Assembly (NCBI GenBank): GCA_037176885.1
Contig: JAWWNJ010000163.1
Span: 372,001 to 436,000, forward strand
DNA: 64,000 nucleotides
Reading direction: 5' to 3'
Source: Favolaschia claudopus
Lineage: Eukaryota > Basidiomycota > Agaricomycetes > Agaricales > Mycenaceae
Shown here: piece after piece, positions 9,817 to 21,145 of the stretch
How the letters are laid out: each line of letters starts with the position of its first letter
How positions within the stretch are numbered: the first letter of the stretch is position 1
Translations under genes and position numbers: made by a program
Notes under the pieces: generated by a model
Told to the model about the DNA's origin: nothing
The model's input: only the letters and a program-made list of their open reading frames with translations
Database searches by the model: none

Positions 9817-11651
9817 TCAAGTTTTGAATATTCTCAACAGTCGCGCTTCCGTGACAATTCTCGTCCTACATAATGGGCACTCTCGCGAGCTGGCCATGAC
9901 TAGGTCGGAGCAGCCTCTGCACATGGCAAGATGGCTAGAGAACAAGGTTACTTTCTTAGACTTGAGAAGAAACGAAGTCAACCTACCCGCAGTCGACAAT
10001 GGCAATATTCGCTTCGTCGTCCTGGCATATTACACATAGGCCAGTGCGCTCGAGATGCGACGCCATGGCTTGGGCCTTGGGCGGTAGTGGTGGAGGGGCA
10101 GATGCATTGGAGCTCGATCCGACTTCCTCGCCTCCTTCAGCAGCGGCAGGCGCCGCCGCGCCAGCTGCAACCTTCTCGCGCTCTTCGCGTTCCTTCTGCT
10201 GCCGTGCAAATTGCTCCATCATGACCCTCTGCTGCTCGATTCTCTCCCGTTCCTCGGCCTCCTCAGCTAGTCGTTGCCGCTCGCGCTGTCGCTTTTCCTC
10301 CGCCACCAAATCTTTCACTTTCTTAACGAGGTCAGATTTTTCAAGCACTTGGCCGGGATTGACATGGTTAGTGAATAGTATTTGTTTCAGCGCGTGAACG
10401 GAAAGCGCGGGTATAGCGTCGTCGCTCATAGCCAACAATTGATCTAGCGTTGGCGGCGGTACGGTCGGCGGCGGGGCAACAGAGGCCGCACGCGGACGGG
10501 GCGGGGTATTAGAATTGGCCGTGTTATGAGTATTAAGATTATGCGTGGAGCGCGATGGCCGGGGGCTCTGGTATGGCCCAGGATTCGGTGGTTGCTGCGG
10601 ACGGGTCGCGCGCGGTGCAGCGGGCGGCGGGCCCTGCTGGCGTGGCGGGTAGTGGGGGTTGAAGTGTGTCTGGGAGTGATACCCATTGTGCGGGTCGTAG
10701 TATTGGGATGATTGCGGCGCTGAAGCGTATCGTGGCTGACTTTGCGGCTGTGAAGCGGGGCGTGAAGGGGCTGGTCGGGGTGGTGGACCTGGTGGAGGTG
10801 CGTAACGTGGTTCATCAGGTGCAAGATCTGGCCTAGGAAATTCGTATGTAGGAGCTTGGTTGGGTCGAGGGGGTAGTGGGGGTTCCGGAGCAGGCTGAGC
10901 GGATTGTCGTGAAAATAGTCCCCGAGATCTGGGCTGATTTGACCGGTTGGGCACGGAATATTTCCGATAGTAGTTCTTCGAAATGGATCAGATGAAGCGC
11001 CTATGTAGAATATTGAACTTGCCTCGTTAGGCGGCAATAGACAACCGTTTGGAGCCTTGGACGCAATAAGGATGAGAGCTCGAGAGTTTGACTATCAGCC
11101 TATTCACCTTCGCAGCCATAATAGCGTCAATAAGATCATCCTTTTCGACGGCGCGGTCAGCCTTGATGTTATACGCGGTGATATACTTCTTGAGCTTCGC
11201 CAGGGCCATAGATTTGAGTTGTCCACGACCGCTCGCAGTAACTGCATCGACGAAATTGAGCCAAACGCGATGAGAAGGCCGGCGATGTACATACTGTTCA
11301 AGAATTCGATGCAGTAGCCACATACATTCATCATATCATAACCCGTCTCATTGCCAGTCCGTGGCATAAGGCCCTGATAGTCCGTGCAGCTGTGGCAATA
11401 CGAATATCCTGCATATTTGAGAGCTTGTGGCTTAGAGATACACCTTATGGGCCAGACGAAGCACAAACCACAGTGGTTACACCTTCTCGATCGAGTAAGA
11501 AGAAAGTTGAATTCCTTTGGACGCGATCTCATGAACAATCAATCGTTCAGCGTCTTAAGTGGCGCGCTACCTTACTACACTTCCGGCAAGCAGGAGGTTC
11601 GATTGTTTCGGTGACCGGAGCAGGTCCAGAGAGGAGGGGGAGACCCGACAT
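9817..11651 (-). CDS. FYVE-like / SAP-like / RING E3 ligase (RNF34/CARP-type)
   Basis: The domain order matches the RNF34/RFFL (CARP) E3 ligases. An N-terminal FYVE-like zinc finger has cysteine pairs CRKC, CNHC, CHSC and CGYC (about residues 22-70). A SAP-like segment follows (LAKLKKYITAYNIKADRAVEKDDLI stretch), ending in NYYRKYSVPNRSN. Then come a long Pro/Gln/Tyr-rich linker, a second SAP-like segment (ALSVHALKQILFTNHVNPG), a Glu/Arg-rich coiled coil, and the C3HC4 RING (CVICQDDE, VDCG, HLAMCRGCSD, CPLCRTR). Exons are 11571-11651, 11469-11514, 11295-11408, 11108-11241, 9987-10975 and 9817-9934. All splice junctions are GT-AG and keep every zinc ligand. It is the longest and most complete member of the local RING array, so probably closest to the ancestral form. 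Likely cytosolic or endosomal; the substrate is unknown. Confidence 0.88.
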
Positions 11652-13034
11652 TGGCACCAGATGCTGATCAAGAGGAAAGACGCTCGTTTGAGCTTCAAGA
11701 GTCGTTTAACAACGTCGGTAAACAGCCAGGATACAAGGGACTTGATAGACAATGAAGACCAGATGGTGGTCAAGACGAAGGAGGCTCGGTGGACACGATA
11801 CAATGTCAATGGGCGTGTAGTCAGCACAAGACCGGAGAATGTGCTAGATTGCGGCTACACGGTCACGATTTGTCACGGCCGCAATCACTTAGCCGAGGAC
11901 GCGTCGCGTAGCCCTGTCGACATGTCTAAGCTAATTTTTCACAGTGTCAGCACAAGATATCGCTATGAGCTCAGGTAGAATAATTGTCAGTTTTTTATAC
12001 GCGAACCTCAGCACAGGCAGACCACGGCGCGTAACGCCGCACGAATTTCACTGAAGAGACGGTGTCACCTCAGACAATTAAACAGGGCTGTCTCGTCGAC
12101 TGATTAGTCGACATGAAGAAATTTTCGACGACTGCTGCAACCCAGGAACTTGAATTTCTTTGGGCCAAACGATAGTAATCAACAAATCCAAACAACCGCT
12201 CTCGACCGGATTAGGGAATTTTCCGAAGGAGCGGCGAAGTTGCAGATTTACAGCTCCATATCGCACCAGACCGAAAACAGTATGCACCCAACTACATCCC
12301 ACATCTTTCACGCGGGACTCTCATGCGTGATGCAGCCCCTCTTGAAGTACAAGCTCAACGAGAGGGCCACACTTGACGGTCCCGAGGTCCCCTTCGAAAA
12401 AACAAGTTGCAACTTCAACGAGTTCGAATTATGTATATTCTCAAAGCAAAGAGGAAAGCACCAGAGACAAAAAAATACCCAAGTTATATGACTACAAGAC
12501 GTGATGCGAATGTATGAGTATGCATTATATATCTACACGGAAGCGTGGGTCATGAAAATCTACCTCGTTAGAATGGATGAAAAGCTGCGAACGCCTTGTA
12601 CAAGGGCGCGCCATCGTTCAGGTGATGATAAGGATACAATATGTATGCGTGCGAGAGTCCGCTTGGAGCAAAATAATAGCGGGCTGTATGTGAATGTTGT
12701 CAGTAATACGTCTCATGCAGGAAAAGGGATAAACATACGAAGAGGGATACAACAGACGCCGCTGTTGGGGCGGGTCGGTGCCATGGTCTTAAGCGGGGAT
12801 GCGAATGAGTATCGTGCCGGCATCATGGTCGTAGGAGAGCGGGGAGGTGGGGTAGGCGTACATCGTGGTGATTGTAGTCGCTGTCGAGAAGGGGGTGTGG
12901 GTGATTGACTGACTATGTCCTACCATGGCCGGACCGGTGATCACGAAGGGAACCCAGCTAACTCTCGTCGCATCCCTTCACACAGGCCCCGTAACTGATT
13001 GGGAGGGCGGGGGCCCTGACACGCCCCAAACCTC
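11652..13034. other. Intergenic region
   Basis: About 1.4 kb between the RING-D 5' end and the CK1 3' end. Plus-strand open frames at 11559-11978 and 12501-12908 show no family likeness and no splice partners. Nothing else recognised. Confidence 0.5.
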
Positions 13035-14261
13035 CTACCTCCGCATGGCTTCGCGCTTATTACAAGCCTCGCAGAAGCGCCCCTTCGCCGCAGTTGGACC
13101 CGTCGCACAGCCGCCTTTCGGTGGAGGTACGCTCCAGTCAAAGTCCCCATCGTATTGGATATCAAGACGTTCTGCTAGCCCGCGGAATAGTGCGCGTAGG
13201 CCGGCGTAATCAGGCAGGTCATCAAATTCGAGACCCCGGGCGTAACGGAAAAGGACGTCGAACTCGGGAGGAAGGCCACAGGTGAGTAGTGGTTCGGCTG
13301 CGAGCTTGGCATCGCGAATGAGATCCCACGTCGCCGAGACGGGGTTATAGGGGACGCTACCAGTCACGAAGGTCGACGGAGGGGCTGCTGGTGCACGGAT
13401 CTTCCGCCATGGCAGGGTGCCACGCAGGAAGTAGATGAGCATGTATGCAAGAGATTCTAGATCGTCTCGTCGTGATGATTCTGTGAGAGGAGTGTCAGCA
13501 CAATGTTTTAGACAGAAATAAGCCACTGCGCCACAGGAACATGCAGTTTCCAAACTACGCGCAGCGACACGACGGGAAGTGGTGTAAAACTCACCAACAC
13601 CTAGATGTGTGTTGATGGCAGCGAATAGCGACGTGCCAACGCCGTGGACATCGTCCTGCTTGTAGGGGATGTGGAGGAAGGTCCGGGGATCACGATATTT
13701 TTTCGCGAGCCCGAAGTCGATGACATTGACCATGCTGGCCGCTTTGCCAGTGCCCATGACAAAATTTGCAGGCTTGACGTCGCGGTGGACGAGACCGTGG
13801 TTGTGAATGAATTCGATGCGTGAGATCTAGACAGGGATGGATAAGGGAGGAGCTGTCACTGACTAACGACGCGACATACGAGTTGGTCAGTGAGTAGTAG
13901 GACGGTTTTGAGCGAGAAATGGCGGTTGCACATCTTAAAGAGGTCTTCTAAGCTAGAACCCAGGAGGTCGATGACCATGACGTTATAGTCGCCCTGTCGG
14001 CCAGACCACATAACCCAGGGGACGCCGATGCCACCCATTAACGACTTGTATATCTTTGACTCCTGCTTGAGAGGACTATGCTTCGCGACAGCGGGCTCGA
14101 GCTTAATTGCGACCTCCTTGCCTGCGATGGTGTGGACGCCGAGAAAAACCTGGCCTGCTTGGGGGGTGAGGGGGACGACGGACGCGACGACGAGGAGACA
14201 TACCGCATCCTCCGACAGCGATCTCCTCCTCTAGCCTGTACTTGCCACCGAAGAAGTCCAT
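13035..14261 (-). CDS. Divergent casein kinase 1-family protein kinase
   Basis: Ser/Thr kinase of the CK1 group, about 310 aa, essentially only the kinase domain. Visible motifs: the lysine in [16 protein letters not shown] (catalytic loop, with the CK1 form PANF), [19 protein letters not shown] and [19 protein letters not shown], the CK1 signature. Exons are 14204-14261, 13880-14154, 13595-13826 and 13035-13480, with introns of 49, 53 and 114 nt. Two places are abnormal. The glycine loop reads AVGGCGQVFLG instead of the usual GxGxFG. The segment normally GTARYAS reads GTSLFAA. After the kinase core there is a short tail ending [16 protein letters not shown]. It is probably active since K, D and DFG remain, but with altered substrate binding. 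Probably a lineage-specific CK1 paralogue rather than the conserved HRR25-type gene. Confidence 0.88.
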
Positions 14262-15498
14262 TGAGTAGTTGTGGGGGAGGGGAAGCAATAAACTTTGTGT
14301 TTGGACCCAGGGAAAATCAAACAAAACCGTGACTGAGACGTGACCAACGCGTGATGTCAGTGTCACTGTCACGCACACAAATCTCCGTTCTCAACCAACA
14401 CGCCTGATCCACGTTTCTGTCAACTTGGACCAGCTGTCCTGCCCACTGTCCTCAAATATAGCCCCTACGAGTCTGGCCCGGAGCTTGCGAGGCATCGAGT
14501 CGTTCACCTTTTTGCTTCTGCTCTTCACACAACTTGAATCGCAAGCTTTAGCGCTCAGTCGTTAGGCTACCGCTTAATGCACCCGCCGTTCTCATCTCCT
14601 GCTGCCAGTACCCTGTTCGAATCATTCGATAGCTATAATCTGTCTCTTGGCAGAATAGGAAATATCTTCTGTGTTTTCACTTTGGTTTCCGCCCCGCTCG
14701 CGACGCCGAAGTTTCAAATCTGAAGCATCTTACCTTGAGCCTGCCGTTCGACGTGCCTCTCCGAACCCTGCAAGAACGCATCACGGACCCTGCATACCTG
14801 AATTTTCAAATCTCTGCATTTTCCTGCATTTCTGTTGCGTATTCTTGGTTTGAATGTCGTCATGTTTTTCCAATTCCTGGGACAGTCATGACGCCAGGAA
14901 ACTGCCAGGAATGAAATTGTGTGTGAGAAACAGAAAGGATTCTTGTTTGATCCGTTCCGTCTGCGGCTTCAGCAGAGCAGTTCCCCCGAGACTCCGCCGA
15001 CTTCAAGACTTCAAGCGATCATCTCGCCGGTGTCCGCTTGGCAACTTTTAACGATGGCCCCTTCCCTAGCTGTATTCTAGTCTGCTGGTCCCGAATTGCT
15101 TGTGTGAATGGGGGCATGAAGTACCCTGGACATCCATTTTTCCTGCCCCAGTCTGGCTTCTTTGTAGAGAGAACGCTGTCTGTGTTCTCGCCTCGTAGGA
15201 CTAGTCACCTATAAAATAGCTGTAGATCCACTCTACTTGGAGGAGCTTGGTCCAGATGTCCTCGACGTCGGGGTTGAAATGGATTACATTCTGCACGAAA
15301 TGAATAAAATCCAAATAATGTTATGAACCCTTTTTAGGAAGTGAGCCAAAATACAGTGCAATAACGCGTTCTTCTTCTTTCCTCGACGAGTTGTCGCGTT
15401 CGCCTGCTGACTGTGAGTCGGTTCGTTCTCAGACTCAGTGAAGCTGCTCTGGCTCATTGCGCGTCTACTCAATTACAACACAGTACGCCCTTTGCCAG
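14262..15498. other. Intergenic region upstream of divergent CK1 and Rua1-type genes
   Basis: About 1.24 kb. Short open frames only. No gene, repeat or RNA recognised; it presumably holds both promoters. Confidence 0.5.
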
Positions 15499-17369
15499 AT
15501 GGCACTGTTTCTTGACCAGGCGTGTCCAATGGACATCACCTCGCCTTCTTCAATGGAAATCCAATATTCGCACATCCAGAGCCCCGATTTCTTGCCCCTT
15601 GCATCTCCTTTTGATCAGGATTCTGTTCTATCGCTCGGAAATGCTCTCAATGCCTCCTTTCCCTCGAGCTCTGGGTTTAAATTGTGGGATGCTCCACATC
15701 CTCCAACGACCAGCAGATCCGCAACATCTGGTGCTGAAACATCTTGCATCGACGCAGCAATGAGTACTCCTTCCGATATCTCAATGTCGCTAGCTACTGC
15801 TACGCCTTCCAGAGTTTTCGAATACTCCGATGACTGGATTCCCTCAGGTTCACCACTTTCTCCCGTGGCCCGTGCCCAAACCAGCATAAAACTGCCTCCC
15901 CTGAGACTCGTTTCGAGTCCTAAAATGTCGTTCATGGATCGTATCAAAGCAAGTTCTTCCCCTCCCATCGCTATCCCTTCTGTACGCTCGCCACGCAGTG
16001 CATCGTTTGTTCCGCTGTTGCTTTCACCTTGTCGACTTGCCGCTCCAAACCATGCTTCTTCCCACAAAGAAAAAGAGAACAGTATCCCTACACCATTCCG
16101 CATCGCTGACATCTTTGCTTCCTCTCCACTCAAATCCGCCCCGTCTTCCCCTGCTCATCCTGCTAAGGGCCGTCGCGTTCCGCGGAAAAATCATGCTAGA
16201 TTCCCACTTTCTCCTTTGCCCCCTCTGACGCCGTCGCATAAGAAAAATGCCTCCTTCAGAATGAAAAATTCCATGCCTGTTCCGGATCCCAGACCAAAGA
16301 AACGTCGTTTATCGCTGTCGATTCCCGAATCTCCGACCATGCATGTCAAGCGCGCACGATACGATTTGCCGGAGGATCAAACAACGTCCCGCTTTGCCGC
16401 TTCTGTCCCCACCCATAACGGATGCGTTTACACTATGCGCGCCGCCCCTTCTTGTCCGGTTGACGGCGCCAGACATTTCCCCCTTTTATATCGGCGGTTT
16501 CCAGTCAGCTCGTACTTCTCCAGGTACCAGCGGCTTTTGGTAATTTGCAGTGTTGGTACTGACGCGGGAGTACATAGGTCGCCGTATGCGCCATCCTTAG
16601 CCAGTCATCCGGAGGCGGTGTATAAGGCGCCGCGAGAGGCATTTGACTTATACAGTCCACGATTCGTCGTGGAAGAGGGCGGCCATGAACTCGGGCTCTG
16701 TCCTATCTGCGTCGAGCCTCAGATTCGCGGCGGAGAAGGGAAGGAAGTGTGGCTTTCTACGATGACTTCTCAGTCGTCTTACAAGTAGTGCGTGCTTTAT
16801 GACCTTTTTGCTCGACCTTTGCTGACGATCATCCTCAGAGTTGGTACTACCTCTCACACTTTACCTCTAACGTTCAACGAAGAACTCCTTTCAGCGACCA
16901 CATGGAGCTATACCATGGTGTGTTTTATCTTTCTCGGCGTATCTATCTTAACCTTGACAATGGTCCAGGCATCTCGGCGTTCGCTCGTCTTCCGTTCTCA
17001 CCGCCGACCGAATTTCGCGTTGTCTCGCGCAGTGCTGTGAAACGAGGCGAGCCCGCGAAGCTAAAGCAAGGAAAGTGCCACAAGTGTCTTCGCTGGGTTT
17101 TCCTTGAGCCCGCGAGTAGTGATGTCAGCGTCCGGGTTCGTTGTTATTTCCCTCTTCAGAACATTCCCATTTAAATGATCGCGTCGCTTAGGTTCCTGAA
17201 GTTTTATGGTGAATTTGCTCATTCCACTTCACTCCTAGGTAAACTGATGCCGAATGACTTTATCATTAGGTGGAAACATGCTGCCGTTTGCCATTTGGAG
17301 TCGGCTGAGCTAGAGGACGTGTTCGAGCAGGACGAGGTTTATGCCAGTCTGAAGAGTTATCGGTTGTAG
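15499..17369 (+). CDS. Rua1 C-terminal-domain transcription regulator
   Basis: The C-terminal 200 residues match the Rua1 C-terminal domain, named after the Ustilago maydis ustilagic-acid regulator. Seen are DLYSPRFVVEEGGHELGLCPIC, GGEGKEVWLS, HMELYHGIS, FSPPTEFR, GKCHKCLRWV and WWKHAAVCH, forming cysteine/histidine pairs of zinc fingers. The N-terminal 290 residues are Ser/Pro-rich with basic nuclear-localisation-like clusters (GRRVPRKNH, PRPKKRRLS). Exons are 15499-16784, 16841-16917, 16969-17135, 17192-17208 and 17270-17369; the fourth is only 17 nt. The first intron acceptor is the second AG of CAGAG, because only that keeps the SYNWYYLSH frame. ATG 15499 is the first in-frame ATG. It is likely a nuclear DNA-binding regulator; its targets are unknown. 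Confidence 0.82.
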
Positions 17370-17817
17370 CCATGCTTAGATTTGTTATCATCGAATGCTC
17401 TACTAGTACTGTTACTGGACTAAGCGATTATTTTTGGGATGAAATGCTGCCTGTCGCCTAGATCGAAAAATTCAACGCGATCGATAAGTGACGCGCTGCA
17501 AATCGATCTCGTGACCGCGTCCGTCACTTCGAGTCACACCTTTCCTCCTACTTCGGTACACTTTCAATTCCCCAAGGCTTTCAGGTTTTGCAGGTGTTTC
17601 TGAGGGTCTCACTGTCTTTTCAAGCTTTGGCAGAAGAGGCAAGCCGAGCCTCGCTTACTCGCTCTGTTTGTGAGCGATTTTCAACGCTCAGCACTACTTC
17701 GAACTGTTTTGTGAATTATCTTGCTTCTCTCCAAGCTTTCATTGAATTCATGAACGATTCTCAGTTTGAATATAATTGTAATCCGTAACTTACATCCTAT
17801 ATCGCGTTTCTGGAGTC

Positions 17818-20186
17818 ATGGTAAGCTGCAAGCCTCGTCTACAAGTCCAGGATGCTAATTTCGGACTTTGCAGCCTGCTTGCAAGGAATGTGGAGGGACA
17901 GTCCTAGAGTATGACCAGGCGGCCGGAAACGGTGTCTGTGTTAGTTGTGGGATGGTCGTGGAGGAGAACGCCATTGTTAGCGAGGTAACGTTTGGCGAAA
18001 CAGCTTCAGGCGGCGCTATGGTGCAGGGCTCGTTTGTTGGTCAAGGCGCCAGTAAGATTTTTTTGTTCTCCCATCCATTGACTGCTGCTTACTATGCGTA
18101 TAGCGCATGCCAGGATGAGTGGACCCTATGGTAACAGAGGAAATAGTGATTCAAGGGCGCAGACGATTGAGAACGGTATTGAATTTTTGTGCCCGGTGCC
18201 TCACTTTCTCTGATTGCTACTTGGTGCAGCGTCTAAGAAGATACATATGATTTCCTCCGTGCTGCGACTCTCTGAAACGATATCCAATGCCGCCCTTCGA
18301 ATGTACACCCTCGCTGTGGAACACAAATTCACGAAGGGCCGGAAGAGTCTAAATGTTGTTGCGGTTTGCCTTTATGTCGCTTGCCGACAAAAAGATACAC
18401 ATACGCACATGCTTATCGATTTTTCCGATCTCCTTCAAGTTCGTGATCTTTTCGTTCGTACCAACGTTATTTCTTACCTGCAAAATAGGTGAATGTGTTC
18501 GAGCTTGGCCACACCTACTTGCAACTCGTTCAAACCCTCAATCTCAAGCTCCCTCTTGTCGACCCATCACATTATATCTCGCGTTTCGCCGCTCTCCTCG
18601 AATTCGGGGACGAAACTCCCAAAGTCTCTATGGACGCAGTTCGCCTCGTTCAGCGCTTCGACCGTGATTGGATGACGCGCGGTCGACGACCTGCCGGTAT
18701 CTGTGGCGCTGCGTTGCTCCTTGCGGCCCGCATGAACAACTTCCGTCGTTCTGTCGAGGAAATTGTTCAGGTTGTCAAGATTGCCGACACGACGCTCAAG
18801 AAGAGGCTAGACGAGTTCAAAAACACCCCAAGCGGTGCTTTGACGTTGGCGGATTTTAGAAGCGTTTGGTTGGATGAGGAAGTTGACCCGCCTGCGTATA
18901 CGCGCAACAAGGTGAAGGAGGAGGCAGAACGTTTGGCGGCGGAAGAGGCGGCCGCTGACGCTGCTGAATTTGCCGCCACCGGTATCGTCAAGGAGAAGGA
19001 GCCGAAGGGTAAAGGCAAAGGCAAGAAAAAGAAGAAAGGGAAGCGAAAGAGGGGAGAAGATGAGGAGAACGATCCAGAGGCCTCGAATGCGGACGCTGTC
19101 GGTGAACCTGAAGCACCCGCACCCCGCCAACCACTGGACCCAGCAGTGCTCAACGACGGTATCTTGGCTGGTACATCGGAACCGCTTTTTCTCCCAGAAG
19201 CAAATGCAGACCCGGACGCCAATATCGATCCGGCCCTATTATTCGAAACATATCCTCCTCCTGTTCCAGTTGCCTCTTCCTCCACAACTCCCCCTGCATC
19301 ATCCGCGACGGCTGTCGCTCCCCCACGTTCCCCTTCTTTGCCTCCCATCGAAACCTCTCTGTCAGAGGTTCTCACAGAAGAAGTCTCTACTTTCCTCCAG
19401 AATCCTCAAGGCGCCATGTTATCTTCTGCGCTGGACGAAGCTGACGAGCGTCGTCTTGCGCAAATACCGGTAGTGGACGAGCTGCTCGGATTAAACGAAG
19501 ACGAATTGGATCGGTTTATTCTCTCGGAGGAAGAAGTCAAGATTAAAGAGCGTGTATGGGTTGAGCTCAATAAAGAGTATTTGGAAGCACTCGCCGGTGA
19601 GCATTCGACTCGCGTCCCATATCTCTTTTGCCTAACGGTTATGTGTAGCGAAAGGAGAAGAACCTGCCCCAAAGCCGAAGAAGGTTCGTATCCCGGAAGG
19701 GGCGAAGTTTTCTTCCCTTTATTTTCCCATCAATTCCAAGAATCTGACATGGCTTCTGGTCTTCTGCAGCGTCGGAAAACCACTCAATCCAACGTCCCGC
19801 GCGATACCTCCAATCCTGCGGGCGATACTGCAGCGGAGTCGGTCAAGACTATGCTTAACAAGAGCCACAAGTACAGCAAGCGTATCAATTATGATGCTCT
19901 TCGCCATTTGCTTGTTGAAGGTCCCAGTCTCGACGACAAGTCTGATGAACAGCTGTACACTTTGGACGACAAGAGCGATGGTGAAGGAATGAGCCTGCTT
20001 GTTGTCGAGGACACCCCTGGGACTGTGGTGTCGGCTCCTCTGCCGAAATCAAAGACCAAGAAAACTGGTCTCTCAGCTGCGTCAAGTACTGCTGACGCGG
20101 ATGGGGACGAGGATATGGATGCGGAGGAGGGGAGCGATAAGGAGGAGGACGTGGGTTGGGAAGACGCATACGAGCAAGAAGTGTAA
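17818..20186 (+). CDS. BRF1: TFIIIB subunit BRF1
   Basis: BRF1 is the TFIIB-related factor that recruits RNA polymerase III with TBP and BDP1. The N-terminal zinc ribbon has CKEC and CVSC (residues 4-26). Two cyclin folds follow (ALRMYTLAVEH, KSLNVVAVCLYVACRQK; then VQRFDRDWMTRGRRPAGICGAALLLAARM). After an acidic/basic linker comes the fungal BRF1 TBP-binding block (LDRFILSEEEVKIKERVWVELNKEYLEAL and KRINYDALRHLL), then an acidic tail. Exons are 17818-17820, 17874-18051, 18104-18175, 18230-18438, 18489-19596, 19649-19683 and 19770-20186. The first coding exon is just the ATG: intron 17821-17873 separates it from codon 2. Length and domain order agree with the family. Confidence 0.93.
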
Positions 20187-20437
20187 GAGTGTTTCATTGG
20201 CCTTGGGTGGGACTTTGCATAGCATCTTGTTTCCTTATTTTCGCAAGTGTATTTGTAGCTTGTTGCATTGCATACATAGAATGAGAATTAATGTACACAG
20301 TAGCTGTAACTATGAAATCAATTATTGTAGCGAAAGTCGGCGCTATTTGTTGGTGGAACGACGCTCCTCTTCAGGTTCATGAAGAGATTCCACCTTGGTA
20401 ACATCTTCCTCCTCGTGCGATTCCGCCGTGATACCAT

Positions 20438-21097
20438 TCACCTCTTGGAGGATTTCCGCTGTGAAACTATCCTCCCATGGACAGATTCGGCTGTCGCCCC
20501 AGCATCCGTAGTATTGAAAATTAAATCCTTCACAGCTCGCCTCAGCTCCGCTATATGCCCAACCTTGAAGCCAACGCCCCGCAGTTCATCCTCATATACC
20601 TCAAGCAATGTCCGCGGTTCGATTGCATTGTCTTCGAGCAACTGGCGAATTGTATCGCTGAGGTGGTTCTGCGCACAAAATTCGGGGATTGTGAACGTCC
20701 TTAGAAGTAAGAGTCCACGAAGCATTTCTTCATCCATTTCCTCCATATTTATGAGTAGTCTGGAGATTCGCGGGGCAGCGCCGACACTTGGATTGTCATT
20801 GTTTGTCTCTACGATACCGGCTTTGCCGTCAATTCCACCTATAAGGTGTCAGAGTGATTCAGTGGATGCATATGAGAAATGGACGTACCCCTGGCCACAA
20901 AAAACAATTGTGCAAACTCTTGCGGGATGATAGGTGCCTCGCCGTGACCTCCGTTACCGCCTTTGTGCCTGCTGTTGCCGCCGTTTCCTCCCCTTCCACC
21001 TGCAGAGATGAGGGGTGAGATATAGCGTCAACTAGGCTTTATGTTTCGGCTTACCGGATACAGTAGGGTAGTTCACTGAGTTGGTGATGCCGCGCAT
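20438..21097 (-). CDS. Small Gly-rich protein with a SAM-like domain
   Basis: Exons 21055-21097, 20889-20999 and 20438-20838, joined by 55- and 50-nt GT-AG introns, give about 184 aa. The N-terminal third is Gly/Asn-rich (GGRGGNGGNSRHKGGNGGHG). The centre, TIPEFCAQNHLSDTIRQLLEDN through LEVYEDELRGVGFKVGHIAEL, has the spacing of a sterile alpha motif, with the ending 'L..VGFKVGHIAELRRAV' typical of SAM helices 4-5. A helical segment (MEEMDEEMLRGLLLLRTF) precedes it. SAM domains bind other SAM domains or RNA; the partner here is unknown. The gene is convergent with BRF1 (252 nt between stops). Confidence 0.75.
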
Positions 21098-21136
21098 TGA
21101 GAGAGGGAGAAATGATACTTGAGGGACAAGCAGGTG

Positions 21137-21145
21137 CTTTTTATA
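21137..21145 (-). promoter_or_regulatory. TATA box of the SAM-like gene
   Basis: TATAAAAAG on the minus strand, 40 nt upstream of ATG 21097. Confidence 0.5.

Noticed and set aside
11409..11450. Reading straight through the FYVE-like exon as CGLCFVWPIRC...
   Set aside because: The frame is open, but removing the GT-AG intron 11409-11468 gives the regular zinc-ligand spacing CNHCGYSYCHSC.
12501..12908. Plus-strand frame of 135 codons between RING D and CK1
   Set aside because: No homology recalled, no promoter or splice context.
18767..19375. 202-codon frame antisense to BRF1
   Set aside because: Shadow of the BRF1 coding strand; Ser/Gly-rich translation of the complementary codons.
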